From the NCBI GenBank assembly GCA_012932865.1, contig SAXG01000015.1, forward strand, positions 496,001 through 560,000: DNA of 64,000 nucleotides. The letters are read 5' to 3'. The notes beneath the pieces were generated by a model. That model had not been told where the DNA came from. It was given only the letters and a program-made list of their open reading frames with translations, and did no database searches. The stretch is from Amylostereum areolatum (lineage: Eukaryota; Basidiomycota; Agaricomycetes; Russulales; Stereaceae). Position numbers and translations under genes: made by a program. Positions 40,966 through 53,264 of the stretch are shown piece by piece (positions within the stretch are counted from its first letter, which is position 1; each line of letters starts with the position of its first letter).

Positions 40966-43407
40966 AGGCGAAGCTTGTAAGCTGAAGCTCCAACTTTTTC
41001 CAGGATTTCGAAAGGACCAAAGCACTTGTCATCTAGCTTTTCCATAGGACGTGCTGTTTTGATTACGGTTTGGCCATCTCTTATCTTGGCTTCCAGCCAG
41101 ACAAAGTCGCTGATTTTGTAATCTATTGGTTCGTCCTTTTTACGATTGTAAAAGCGCTTTTGATCATCCTGTGCTGCCTTTAGCGCAGAGCAGGCTTCTT
41201 CATAGATGTCTCGCATGCGTTGTACAAACTCGTTTGCCGATGGGTTGTCTGTTTCATGTCGCGGATTCATTCCTAGGTAGAGTTCCCGGCCATAGTTGGC
41301 AAAGTTGGGAGACATCCCAATCAAACTATGGACCATGTTGTTGAGCGTGGTCATGACAAGTGGGAGGTAACATGTCCAATTGTCCTGTCATTGATTGACA
41401 AAGATGCGAAGGTAGTTTTCCATGGTCATGTTGGAGTGTTTGGTCTGTCCGTCCGTCTGAGGGTGGTACGCCGTGGACAGATTTCCTTCGATGCCTAACA
41501 GTTAGAACAATGCTGTGGTGAACTTGGAGACAAACACACTGCCGCGGTCGCTGACAATCTTTCTAAGAATTCCATGATGGGGGACCACTTCTTGTAGGTA
41601 TTCGAAGGCAAGTTCGTCTTCCATTAGGTCCTTGGTTGTGGCCCAGAATACAACCTGCTTGGTGCCCATGCAGTTCACATTACAGATGGCATCTTTTCCA
41701 TCCGAGACTGGGAGTGGCATGACAAAGTCAATAGACACGTGTTCCCAAGGTGCTTGTGGTGGGTCATGTGGGTGGAGCGGGGCAGCGATACGGTCATGTC
41801 TGATTTTAGTTTGTTGGCAGGTTTCACAGCCTTCAACGTATTTTTGGACGTCATCTCTAATGGCAGGCCACCAGTAGTTGCGTGTGATGAGCTTGTGGGT
41901 CTTGTATTGTCCTGGATGACCGACAAGCGGGCCATCATGATGAGCTTGGATGATGTCCGCACAGAGTCCTTTGTCTTTTGGGACATAGAGTCTGTGTTGC
42001 CAGGTGACCGTTCTGTCTGCGTGTTCCAGCCATCCCTTCACTTTGAGTGCTAAGATGTGTTCTACTGCATGGTCTCGAAGTAAGGTAGCCTCCTGAATCC
42101 GCTCAATGAAGACATTGTCAGGTCCATTGGTTACGATTCCCGCATGGTTGAGGGCACGAAAAAGTTCTGGTTTCAGGAGGACAATGTTTTCATTGTCTTT
42201 CTCCCTCTTCTCAAGGCCCACTAGTCGGGAAATAGCATCGGCTTTACCCATTGTTTTGCCAGGCTTGTGGAGTAGTGTACAATGATATTCTTGTAGCTCC
42301 GTTAGCCACCGTGCTTGTCTCCGATTTAGCTTCTGCACCTTGCGGAAGTATGTGAGATTACAATGGTCCGACCAGATTTCAAACTCCTGTCGTGCACCCA
42401 TGAGGTATTGTCTCCATTCCTCTAACGCCGTCATGATAGCCAGCAATGCCTTGTCATAGATCTCATAGTTCCTCTCAGCTTTGCTGAGGGACTTGGAGAG
42501 GAAGGCGACCGGGTGCCATTTGTCATTGTCCTGTTGTTGCGAAAGTACCGCACCTGTGGCATAGTCAGAGGAGTCTGCTTTGACACGGAACTGCCCATCA
42601 TCTGTAGGGATTGCTACAACTGGCTGCAATATTATACGTCGCTTGAGTTCCTCGAATGCCTCCTGCTGCGGGGTGTCCCAGACCCATTCCGTCTTCCCAG
42701 TGAGCTTAGTCATTGGGTGAGCAATGCCACTGAAGTCCTTGATAAAGCGACGGTAGAAGTTGCAGAAACCCAAAAACGATTGAAGTTGTTTTTTTGTTTT
42801 GGGGGCTGGCCAATTGGTGATTGCTGCAACCTTTGCTGGATCCATGCAAACCCTTCCTCCACCAACGATCATGCCTAGGTATCCGATTTCTGCCTTCTCA
42901 AACTCGCACTTTTCTGGCTTCAGATAGAGTTTGTTCTCTCACAGGATCTGGAGGACCTCTTTGACTATCCGACGATGTTCTTCTAGTGTATGCGTGAAGA
43001 TGAGGATGTCGTCCAAATAGACAACCACGACTCCTTGGTGGATCAAGTCTTTGAACAGATCGTTCATCATAGCTTGGAAAGTAGACAGGGAGTTGGTGAG
43101 TCCGAAGAACATGACTGTAGGCTCGTAAAGGCCTTTGTTCGTGCGGAATGCGGCTTCCCATTTGTCCCCTTCCTTAATCCGAACATTGTTGTACCCCCAT
43201 CGAACATCGAGCTTGGTAAAGTGCCGTGCTCCCTTAAGCTTATCGACCAACTCCTGAATGAACGGAAGCGGGTAGCGGTTCTTTATTGTCATCTCATTGA
43301 GTTTCCGATAGTCTTGCACAGGACGTAATGAGCCGTCTTTTTTCTTGATGAAGAAGAACGGGGAGGCCATAGGGGATTTGGACGGCTGAATCCGTCCAGA
43401 TCTCAGG
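40966..43407 (-). pseudogene. gypsy-1 reverse transcriptase, RNase H and integrase (3' half)
   Basis: Minus-strand Ty3/gypsy Pol. RT runs from GRIQPSKSPMASPFFFIKKK (43400) through KLDVRWGYNN and the catalytic VVVYLDDILIF. A TGA follows (LQIL then stop, CGA to TGA). The next frame (42872-41502) carries the RT end, RNase H (KADSSDYATGAVLSQQ, WSDHCNLTYF), the integrase zinc region (HHDGPLVGHPG, CETCQQTK) and the catalytic core from SIDFVMPLP to VSDRGSVF. After two more stops the tail (41354-40935) contains QRMRDIYEEAC and FGPFEILEKVG. It is truncated near 40966 at the helicase, so the chromodomain and 3' LTR are gone. The RT is split by gypsy-2 at 43407, and the first part lies at 50504. Confidence 0.88.
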
Positions 43408-43830
43408 TGTCACGGATCGCTCCATTTCTCTCTTCATTTGCAGACCTCGTACACGCGACGTGTCATGGCACATGACTTTCTCTTGCATCACATGCTTCAA
43501 CGACGTCATTGCCTGGACTTCCGAGCGGGGTTCCGCGTTCTTATCTATGACATCATTGCTCCGGACCTTCGTCCTCCGCCCCATGACTCCTTTCTTATTG
43601 TTCCCCCCGCTCGCACCACTATTGCATCACATCGCACCATCGTTCCCACTTGTATATAAGGACAGTGTTTCTCTTCCCTTTTCCCTAGACTGTCCATCTC
43701 GTCATACAGTACTGTAGCGCATGTTGCACTACCCTAGGCCTGACACTCTCGAATCCATCTGTTCTCTCTTGCTCCTCCCATTGTCGCGACTTAGGCGGTT
43801 CCATCGGTCTCATAAACTGCGTTTCTGACA
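43408..43830 (+). repeat. 5' LTR of gypsy-2 (423 bp)
   Basis: TGTCACGGATCG to GCGTTTCTGACA. A TATATAAGGACAGTGT box near 43653 is a likely promoter. The downstream bases CCTGGACAGTCTACC may contain the primer binding site (TGGACAG), offset by two bases. Confidence 0.9.
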
Positions 43831-44451
43831 CCTGGACAGTCTACCCTACGCCTACCTCACACCCCTCTCCCCTATACCTCCCTCGCCATCTCTACGACGT
43901 TAAAAACCCCCACCCTGGAACCCACCGCCGAACCGATCTTTCTCACCTTCAATCTCCAAGCATTCAACCCCGATCGCAACGCCCCGTTCCCCTGGCCCCG
44001 AGCAAACGTGGCCACCGTCGATCGCATACGAGCTCTCGAACTCCTTTGTAGGGAACATACCTGGAAGGTCCACGGAGTCAATTGCTGCATATACGAGTGG
44101 CGCTGGAATCACGATCACGGTAGGCAGACAATCCTCTGCCTCTACGCTCGTGTCGTTGCGTGCTTTGACGTAGATCGGAACCGGTTCGAATTCTCAATTC
44201 ACTCCCCCACCTGGCACACCTGTTCCAACACCCATCTACCTCCATCGATCATCCGACACAACTTCCCTACCATCTACAATTTCGCAATCCCCACACCGGA
44301 ATCCACCCCGCCACTAGTCCTCCGTCCCACTATCAAGGGCAAGACCCTCCGCCACCGTCACCTCAAACACAAGATCCGCCAGGCTGTAAAAGCCGGCTAC
44401 CTCACCCAGAAACTCCTCGGTCGTCGCCCCGTCGCGGCCGACTTCTTCTAG
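43831..44451 (+). pseudogene. gypsy-2 first gag-region frame
   Basis: A frame open from the LTR edge to a TAG at 44449 without an obvious ATG. It includes the coding-like stretch ATVDRIRALELLCREHTWKV and a basic end (KGKTLRHRHLKHKIRQAVKA). The protein then seems to continue in the next frame from 44457 (FPPGIFRNYCPYEYSVL), so either a frameshift mutation or two separate gag-region frames. Gypsy-5 likewise has an extra frame ahead of its gag. Confidence 0.6.
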
Positions 44452-44456
44452 AATCA

Positions 44457-45982
44457 TCGCTTCCCAAACCTTCACCCGTCCCCCCACCCCCGCGTTCCCG
44501 CCGGGTATCTTCCGCAACTATTGTCCATACGAGTACTCCGTCCTCACCTCCCTAGACACCAAGAGACCAGTACATTGGGCCCACAACCCTCCCGAAGAAA
44601 GCAGACAAGACTGGTACTTTCAAGGAGGCAACTATCTCACAGACGAAGACTTTGATCTTGCAACCGACGTCCTTGCCGCCTTCATCGACCCACCAGCATC
44701 CTCTTCCCCACCGCCCCGCCGATCTACCGTCCTCTTCCTCCCCAGAGGATTCAAGTTCGACAGCGTCACCAAGAAGTGGTACGTGTATCGACGGAACCGG
44801 CAAGGAACACCAGGGCGCACAGTAGTTGAGTGGCAACCCTCTAGTGCAAACCCTGTTCAGGATCTCTGGTTTTGGAGACACAACCAGGAACTCATCACAC
44901 CCCTCGAATTACAAGTCGCGCGTGAAGTCCAAATCGAGCTTGACAAAGCTGAAGAACATCGCGAGGAACTCCGACGCCAACAAGAAGCAGCCTTCACCCG
45001 ATCCCTTGACATCGCCCTCCCCGCTGACAAAATGCCCGACGAAGAAACCAAACCCTCGACCGCCTCTAAGCGCGAGCTCGGCCCCAAGCCGAAGCCCTTC
45101 AAGGGCGACAGACGCGACACCCTCCGATTCTCTCTAGAGCTCCGCATGTTCCTTCGTGTTAACAAAGATGTTTACACTACAGATGATGCCAAGATGATGC
45201 TCCTCCTCAGCCTGATGGAGGGAAACACGGCGAACTCCTGGGCCACGCACCGTCGCATGGAGCTCTTTGCCGACGAGGACAAGAAGGAAGAAGCCGAGGA
45301 CTCCGGCGAAACACCCCCAAAGCTCTACTACAGCACCTACAAGGAGCTTTCGGACAGGTTTGGTCGGGACTTCGTACCCATCGAACCAAAGATGGAGGCC
45401 TAGCGTAAGATCAACGAGCTCACAATGACTACTCGGGACGTCACTGACTTCATCACCGAGTTTGAACTGCTGGCAACTATGACGGAGTATGACGAGGAAG
45501 CGCTGATCCACTTCTTCAAAAAAGGACTGCAGCGAGAACTCGGCAAGCAGGTGGCCCGGTCGTACCCATTCCCCACTGACCTCGCGGAGTGGAAGGAGCG
45601 CGCCCGCCGCATCAACCACCAATGGCTCGAGGAGAACCCGGAGAGGAAGAGCAGTCAGTCCAAGGGGGCTGTCGCGCTCACCTCGAATGGTTCGGCCAAC
45701 GACTCCTCATCGTGCCGAGTCGGCGCCTTCACCAACACCTCGACCCGCCCTGCAAAGCTGACAGACGATGAGCGCGCAAAGATGATGCGTGAGGGCAGGT
45801 GCTTCATGTGTCGACAGGCCGGTCACGTCTCTCGCGACTGCCCCAACCGCGACTCGAGCGCGCGACCGGTGGGCGCAGTGGAGACTGGATCTAAGGCCCC
45901 TCCCCCACTGACGAGCATGGCTCCACCCACTGCGAAAGCCGCTCCCAACCCGTCCAAAACCATCGTGGCGATCACTCGCTAG
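44457..45982 (+). pseudogene. gypsy-2 Gag with one nonsense codon
   Basis: Capsid-type Gag of about 500 codons: PKPFKGDRRDTLRFSLELRM, then LLSLMEGNTANSWATHR, YKELSDRFG, and after a TAG at 45401-45403 (MEA then stop, CAG to TAG) MTTRDVTDFITEFELLATM and FFKKGLQRELGKQV. The CCHC knuckle CFMCRQAGHVSRDC lies near 45803-45844. It ends at a TAG at 45980. The proline, lysine and charged linker after the knuckle is typical of fungal gypsy Gags. Confidence 0.85.
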
Positions 45983-46056
45983 CTGAAGGATCTGGATGCG
46001 GAAGGCAAGGAGCAGGCAGTAGCGCTGTTGAAGGACATCCTGGAATTGCAGGATTT

Positions 46057-49000
46057 TTGAAACGCCCCCCAGTTGCGTCGTCTGGTGGAGGCAAAGGACT
46101 TTTGGTATTATCGTTGAATCGTTTCGCTGTATCATCATCCATGCATACCTGTGAGCAATCGTATCCCCCGTGTTTGTATCTGTCTACCGTCACCAAGAAC
46201 AGGCAAACACCATCGATCACGCTCAAGGTCAAGCTGATCGGATAAGTTACCAAAAGAGAAATCGACGCAGACGCGCTGCTTGATAGCGGCGCAGAAGGAA
46301 TTATCCTGAACCGAAGCTTCGTTGAACACAAGAAGCTTACCACAAGAAAACTAGAAAACCCGTTCCCCGTGCGTAATGTGGACGGCACCGAGAACATCAT
46401 GGGCTGGGTACGCGACACAACGACCCAGCGGATCTGGATATACTCGCAAGATTCAAAGGCCTACCATGAGGAAGAAGCTGAGTTCTTCATCACCGACATC
46501 GGCGATCATGACATGATCCTTGGAACAGACTGGCTCGACGAGCACAATCCCACCACAGACTGGCAACGAGACCGTGTTGACATGCTCCGCTGCCCTCCCT
46601 CGTGCACTCTGTCCAAACCTCCTGTGACAAACCTCACAACCAAGCCACGGAAACCATCATCGGTCCAATCACAGCGTAAGGTTGAAGCAGGTAAAACCCC
46701 AAGGACACCTCTCGTTCTGGACGACCCCTTCCCAGAGCCGACGTATGTGTCCTGGACCCCAGTCCCCACTTACGTTATTCCTGCATGCAGAGTCAAAGGT
46801 GTTCGTGTTCGCACGGTCCATCACTCCCCTCTACCTACACGACTCTTCACTGAGGATGACGACGAGCGGCCCATGGTATTCCGAGACTGGGAGATCAATG
46901 GACTACACCGCGCTGGAATCCTCCCTGAAACCGATGGTCCTAATCCAGATGCAGTACCCATTCGTGCGGGCTTTACAAAAGCGCAGGAGCTTGCAGAGCA
47001 TTCAAAAGAGAATGCACGCCCGCAAACCTTCAAAGACTTAGTCCCCCCTCCGTACCGCGACTTCGCGTCTGTATTCGACAAGAAAACCTCCGAGCGACTT
47101 CCTGACCGACAACCATGGGACCATGCTATCGACATGAAAGAAGGCTTTGAACCCAAACCGTGCAAAATCTACCCCCTCTCACCTTCCGAGCAGATCGAAC
47201 TCGACACCTTCCTCGACGACCACCTGAAGAAGGGCTATATCCGCCCATTGAAGTCAGCTCAGGCGAGTCCGTTCTTCTTTGTGAAGAAAAAGGATGGAAA
47301 GCTGCGTCCCGTACAGGACTATCGAGAATTAAACAAGGGCACTGTCAAGAATGAATACCCCTTGCCACTGATCTCTGAAATTGTCGACCGTCTCAAAGGT
47401 GCAAAGATCTTCTCAAAGATGGATGTTTGCTGGGGCTACAACAATGTCCACATCAAGGAAGGCGACAAGTGGAAGGCTGCGTTCAAGACGAATCGCGGTC
47501 TCTTTGAACCTACGGTGATGTTTTTCGGACTTATGAGCTCCCCTGCGACATTTCAGGCAATGATGAATGAACTGTTTAAGGATCTCATCAACTCGGGAAA
47601 GGTCATTATCTACATGGACGACATCTTGGTGTTCACTCGCACCATGGACGAACACCGTGCCATAGTGCGGCAGGTTCTGCAGTGTTTGCAAGACAACAAC
47701 CTCTTCCTCAAACCGGAGAAATGCGTCTTTGAGCAAGACTCTGTTGAATACCTCGGACTCATCATCTTGCACGACAGGATCACTATGGACCCCGTCAAGG
47801 TAGCAGGTATTCAGGACTGGCCGACACCACGAACGGTCAAAGATGTGCAATCCTTCCTTGGCTTTGGCAACTTCTACCGATGTTTCATCAAGAACTTCTC
47901 CAAGGTTGCATGACCCCTATTTGACCTGACAAAGAAGGACTGCACATGGGACTGGTCGACGGACTGCCAAACTGTGTTTGACGCACTGAAAGCTGTGTTT
48001 ACTTCCTCCCCCGTCTTGGTCATGCCTGACCCAAAGAAGCCTTACCTCGTTGAAGTCGACGCCTTGGACTTTGCTACTGGGGGTATACTCTCGCAGAAAG
48101 GCGATGACGGCCACTGGCATCCGGTGGCGTATCTGTCCAAGGCCCTATCGGAACCGGAACACAACTACGACATCTACGACAAGGAGCTACTCACAATCAT
48201 CCACGCGCTCGAAGCCTGGCGCCACTACCTCGAAGGCGCCCCCGACACCGTCAAAATCTGGACAGATCACAAGAACCTGCAGCACTTCAAGACGGCGCAG
48301 AAGCTGAGCCGCCGACAGGCACGTTGGGCTCTGTTCCTCACTCGATTTGACTTTTTGCTCATTCACAAACCAGGAATATCCCATCGCCCGGATCCAATGT
48401 CTCGACGACCCGATCACAAGTATGGCGTTGAAAACAACAACAAGGAGCGCATCCTGCTCGACCCCAAGTACTTCCAGGTACGCGCAACAAGGCCAGGAGC
48501 AGTAACCTCCCTCGGCGATGTCGAACTCCAACGACGTATCCGCGACTGCAAAACCAAGGACATCGAGGTCGTTCAAGCCCTGGACGCCATCTTACAAAAT
48601 GGACCACGTACGCTCGTCAAGAACCTCCAGGAATGGAACTACGAAGAAGGCCTAGTCCTGTTCAGGGGAAAGGTATATGTCCCTGCAGATGACGAGTTGT
48701 GATGTGACATCGTCAAAATGTACCACGAATCACCCCTGGCTGGACACCCCAGCCGCTTCAAGACCTACGAACTTGTGAGTTGTGAATACTGGTGGCCTGG
48801 CATGTCCGTCTTTGTTCGCGACCTTGTAGCAGGATGCGCAACCTGCCAGTTGACGAAGACACAGAGCAGCCGACCCCACGTCGACATGATCCCGAACGAA
48901 GTACCCGACTAACCATTTGGCGTCATCTCTACCAACTTCATCGTCGAGCTCCCTGACTGCGAAGGCTATAACGCTGTCAACATCGTAGTCGATCGCCTCA

Positions 49001-50148
49001 CCAAGATGGTGATTACCACCCTGTGTACGACCAAGATCACCAGTGATGGCACGGCCGACATCCTTTTCGACAAGGTGTATCGACACTACGGCCTAGCAGA
49101 CAAGATCATCTCAGACCGAGGACCCCAATTTGCTGGACAGGTGATGCGCACGCTCAACGAGAAGCTTGGGATCAAGTCCACCCTCAGTACGGTGTACCAC
49201 CCACAGACGGACGGCCAAACTGAACGTGAGAACCAGAACCTCGAACAGTTCCTGCGAGTGTTCTGTAACTACTTCCAAGACGACTGGGTGAAGTGGCTAC
49301 CTTTCTTCGAGTTTTCTCACAACTCTTGCACCCATGCAGCCACTGGAAAGGCCCCCTTCGAAGTCCTCTACGGCTTCCTCCCCAAAATGTACCCGTCCGT
49401 GAACCCGTCCTCAAAAGTCCCTGCAGTTGAAGAACACCTCTGTCAACTCAAAGAAGTCCAACAGGAGATCAAGGCCAGCCTCACCCTTGCATCCGACTTG
49501 ATGAAGCACTACAATGGCGACACAATCAGCAAATCGACACTGTTCGCCGTTGGAGACAAGGTCTGGCTTGAAGGCAAAAACCTGAAGACGACGAGGCCAA
49601 AAGCTAAGCTTGCTGCCAAACGATTTGGACTCTTCGAGATCGTTGACGTCGTTAGCCCAGTGAACTACCGCCTGAAGCTGCCGAAGACGTGGAGAATCCA
49701 CCCAGTCTTCCATGCTTCGCTGCTCACCGCGTACAAGGAGACAACGGCACATGGTCCAAACTATGAACAACCGCCGCCTGACCTCATTGATGACGAAGAA
49801 GAATATGACGTTGAAGACATCATCGACTCGAAGCCGACCCGCAACAAGAAAGGCATACAATACCTCGTCAAGTGGGCAGGCTATCCTGGCTCCAAGAATA
49901 CCTGGCTCCCTCGCTCCTTGCTCTCAAAGGTCACCAACATGATTGACGCCTTCCACAAACGCCATCCAAACGCGCCCCGCCCTGTGCGTTCCCTCGGCAT
50001 CTCCTTTGACGATTTTCTCGCATCTACCCTTGCAGATGACATCGCGCTCCAGGCAAAAGCGCGTCTTAAAGGGGGGGTAATGTCACGGATCGCTCCATTT
50101 CTCTCTTCATTTGCAGACCTCGTACACGCGACGTGTCACGGCACATGA
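46057..50148 (+). pseudogene. gypsy-2 Pol with chromodomain, four nonsense codons
   Basis: One reading frame carries the whole Pol. Protease: ALLDSGAEGIIL (about 46275) after a TAA at 46243. RT: FVKKKDGKLRPVQDYRELNK, catalytic YMDD at 47611-47622. RNase H: VEVDALDFATGGILSQK, WTDHKNLQHF. Integrase: HESPLAGHPS and CATCQLTK zinc region, a first catalytic position altered to STNF (usually S-x-D-F), SDRGPQF, and HPQTDGQTERENQNLEQ. A chromodomain (YDVEDIIDSK, YLVKWAGYPGSKNTW) follows. Further stops are TGA at 47911, TGA at 48700 and TAA at 48910, each one C-to-T from CGA or CAA. The frame ends inside the 3' LTR at 50148. Confidence 0.9.
50068..50078 (+). promoter_or_regulatory. polypurine tract of gypsy-2
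   Basis: AAAGGGGGGG followed by GTAA and then the 3' LTR, the usual plus-strand priming site. Confidence 0.8.
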
Positions 50149-50503
50149 CTTTCTCTTGCATCACATGCTTCAACGACGTCATTGCCCGGACTTCCGAGCG
50201 GGGTTCCGCGTTCTTATCTATGACATCATTGCTCCGGACCTTCGTCCTCCGCCCCATGACTCCTTTCTTATTGTTCCCCCCGCTCGCACCACTATCGCAT
50301 CGCATCGCACCATTGTTCCCACTTGTATATAAGGACAGTGTTTCTCTTCCCTTTTCCCTAGACTGTCCATCTCGTCATACGGTACTGTAGCGCACGTTGC
50401 ACTACCCTAGGCCTGACACTCTCGAATCCATCTGTTCTCTCTTGCTCCTCCCATCGTCGCGACTTAGGCGGTTCCATCGGTCTCATAAACTGCATTTCTG
50501 ACC
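50081..50503 (+). repeat. 3' LTR of gypsy-2 (423 bp)
   Basis: Same length as the 5' LTR. The last base is C instead of A (CTGACC). Retains more CpG than the 5' LTR at sites such as CACGGC, GCCCGG, CATACGG and CGCACG. Confidence 0.9.
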
Positions 50504-51751
50504 TCAGGTTTTCTTCTAAGAAGGCATCTAGTTGTTTTTGTTTGTCCAGTGTGAGGGGATAGACCTTGCAATCGACCGGTTTGAAGTTAGGGGTTAGCTC
50601 AATAGCGTGATCCCATGGGCGTCGCTCAGGAAGCTTATCGAAGTCGTCCTTGTCAAAGATATCTTTGAATTTGTGGTAAGCGGCTGGGACGTGCTCCGAG
50701 AAGGTCTGTTCCTTTTTCTTTGCATGTTCTTCGATTGCAATGTCCGAGGCGTGGGTCCAAATGTGGTATGTTGCCTTGTAACCATCCCAATCAAACGCAA
50801 ACAGCTGTTTGTCTTTTTCTATGTGGATGGGCTCTTCTTCCTCTTCTTTGTTATTGTCCATGTTGAGCAGAGGAGGGGGCCAGGCGCAGCTAGTAGGACA
50901 TCGGTCGAATTTGATCGATCCTGATTTCCAGTCGATGCGAGGGTTATGTCGTTTTAGCCATTCGTGTCCGATGAACAGGTCTATATCTCCCAGGTTTGAG
51001 ACTGCGAGATCGATGTTTTCCTCATGGTCCTGGATAATCAGGCGGAGCGTAACATATTCCGTGATGGGTCCTCCTGCATTGAGAGTACTTTCTGCATTCC
51101 GTACTGGTATTGGACGTGCTGTGCGTCGCGTAGCGATATGATTATCCTGTACGAATTTTGCGTTGATACACAAACCAGTGCAACCACTGTCTAGGAGTGC
51201 GAGAGCTTTGAAAATGCGCTTGGAATCTACCACAAGTTGTGTGGGGATGACCGTTTGTTCCTTAGCGCTTGAGGAGCGTATGAACTGCATGGGAGTGGCG
51301 AGCTCTAATAGAGCTTGGCATGCTAATTTGTCTCCCATGCCAGTTATCTCCTTGATGGCTTCATAAGTAGCCTCATCGTGGCGTCGATAGTGTGTCCGGG
51401 TGCCGTGCCCCTTCCATCGCACGGCGTTGTCCCTGACTTCACAGGGTCCATATCCAAAATCAAGTCCGTATTCAAAGCTGTATCCAAAACTGAAGCCGAA
51501 ACCAATGCCGTATCCAAAGCCGAAGGCTCACAAATTGAAGCCTGAGTATCTAAAATAACAACAGGACGCGTGCCCGTACCGATAGAGTCCATAAGAGAGG
51601 TCATAATGGGGATATCCCCCGTAGTAGTACAGTCCGAGTCAGTCATGCGCATATACAGACGAGAACCAGGCCACCAAGGTGCAACAAAACCAGACGAGCG
51701 AGAAACAGAAACTTGGGCTTTGGATGCTGTGTGCGTCATCAGCCCCCTCAA
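50504..51751 (-). pseudogene. gypsy-1 protease and start of RT (5' half)
   Basis: Minus-strand frame from about 51422 to the gypsy-2 junction. Protease motif LLDSGCTGLCINAKF, then GHEWLKRHNPRIDWKSG, an acidic stretch, LPERRPWDHAIEL and KVYPLTLDKQKQLDAFLEEN. Joining at TCAGG continues into the RT at 43407. The stretch 51423-51751 is the Gag-protease linker in a neighbouring frame and has lost continuity. Close in sequence to the gypsy-5 protease (ARPIPV motif shared). Confidence 0.87.
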
Positions 51752-53110
51752 AAACCCTCCTTCTTCTCCTCTACCTTTGGCTGAGCTTGAAGTGCATCCA
51801 TCACGCTTTTCCGATCTTTGGCCGACAGGCTCCTAGCCCAAGCGGTGGGCGTCTCGAACGTCTGTTCCCGAGCTTCCCGCTTCGACAGCTCCGTGTACCG
51901 GTCTCTCCCCCATATATCCCGGATGTTCTTCACATCCACCCTGCAATCCCACACCTGGTGGCCATTCCGTCTGCAGCGGAAGCATCAGCCTTTGATGTCA
52001 ACACGGTTGGTGTCCATGGGCTGACCCTTGCCGCCCTGCACTGTGCCGGTTCTGTCGCGGCGCCATGGGACCTGTCCCCCTTGCTGCCCATTGGATGATC
52101 CTTGTCCTTTGGGTTTCTGGTTTTGCACGGGTCCGTTGCGCTGGGTTTTCAGGTCCTCCCGCTCCTGTCGCAGACCATTGATCAAGATGATGCGCTCCTT
52201 GAGGTCCTCATATTTCTGAGGGACGCTGCCGCTATTGTAGATGGAGTTGATGGTCTGGTAGTAGATATTGTGCTTGAGCAGCTGCATGAGGTGGATGGGG
52301 TCCTGCGCCGTGGAGTACCCGGCCTTCCTTGCCAGTTGTTCAAACCTGGCAAAGTACTCATAGGCGGTGGTACCCTTTGTCTGCTTGAACCTGTCTAGTT
52401 TGACTGCAGCGCGGTGCTGCTCATTGATGTTGGTGAAGGCTCCTTTGAGCGCTTTGTGGAAGTCCACCTAGGCAACCATGGCTCCATTGGCCAGATGTGC
52501 ATCTTTGTACTTGGCCTTCCAGGTGCGTGCTACCTCTCCCGTCATGTAAGTGAGGATGAAGAGGACTTTGTCCTTATCCGTGATGAGATAATCCTCGGCG
52601 GCTCACATGTACTCCTTGCATGACCGCATCCAGTCATTGACGTCCTCTCTTTTTCCAGAGAATCCTTCAAGGGTTTTTGTGTGGACCTTCTTTTGAGGGG
52701 GTCTGGCGGTGGCGGCGGCTGGGGCGTTGACAGTGACAGCTGGGTTGACGGTGACAGGAGGGGTGGTGACATTGATGGTGGGGGGTGGTAGGTTGAGGGC
52801 AGAGATGAGCACTGCTGGGATGCCCATCCTATTGACCATTTAGTTCCATGAGCCATGCATTGTTTGTTCCATTGTTCATATGCTGGATTGGAGACCCGGA
52901 TTGGCCAATGACGATATTCCATCTTCCGCCAATTTCGGTGCAGTTGACAAGTTCAGCAGGGAGAGAGGGTTGGGGGTCAGGTGTGAATCCACGGGGCGGC
53001 CATGGCTGGTTCATTGGTGATGGGTGGTAGGGCGGAGGCGGCGATGAAGTCGAAGTCGGCTTCAGTGAGGTCGTTTTGGTTTTTGTTGGTGAAATACCAA
53101 CTGATGCCAC
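51748..53110 (-). pseudogene. gypsy-1 Gag, several stops
   Basis: Minus strand, in one main frame with stops: a Pro-rich N-terminal part, LEGFSGKREDVNDWMRSCKE, then AAEDYLITDKDKVLFILTYM after a TGA, the capsid region VDFHKALKGAFTNINEQHRA, FKQTKGTTAYEYFARFEQLA, and the CCHC knuckle CFRCRRNGHQVWDC near 51950-51990. It ends near 51748. Stops occur near 52829, 52604, 52469 and 51986. No 5' LTR is found upstream; the satellite array begins at 53265. Confidence 0.82.
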
Positions 53111-53264
53111 CTGTTTGTGTTGCTTACAAAGGCGACTTCGACAGTGGTGTCTCCAAGTTGGACAAAGAAGTTGTTGCCCTTGTTCAGTGAAGCCTAGAGG
53201 GAGGGGATATATGTAGCAGCTTTCATCCTCGACGTAGGCAGTAAGCAGTTCTTCTACATTACAC

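Larger units (their letters stand above)
43408..50503 (+). mobile_element. gypsy-2: full-length chromodomain Ty3/gypsy, nested in gypsy-1
   Basis: A 7.1-kb element with both LTRs, gag and pol in order PR-RT-RH-IN-chromodomain. The target duplication TCAGG is at 43403-43407 and 50504-50508. The host is gypsy-1 in the opposite orientation, whose RT frame (FLEENLRS then GRIQPSK) is restored when gypsy-2 plus one TCAGG is removed. LTRs differ at about ten sites out of 423, nearly all CG to TG or CA. It carries stops in gag and pol, so it is inactive. Confidence 0.93.
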
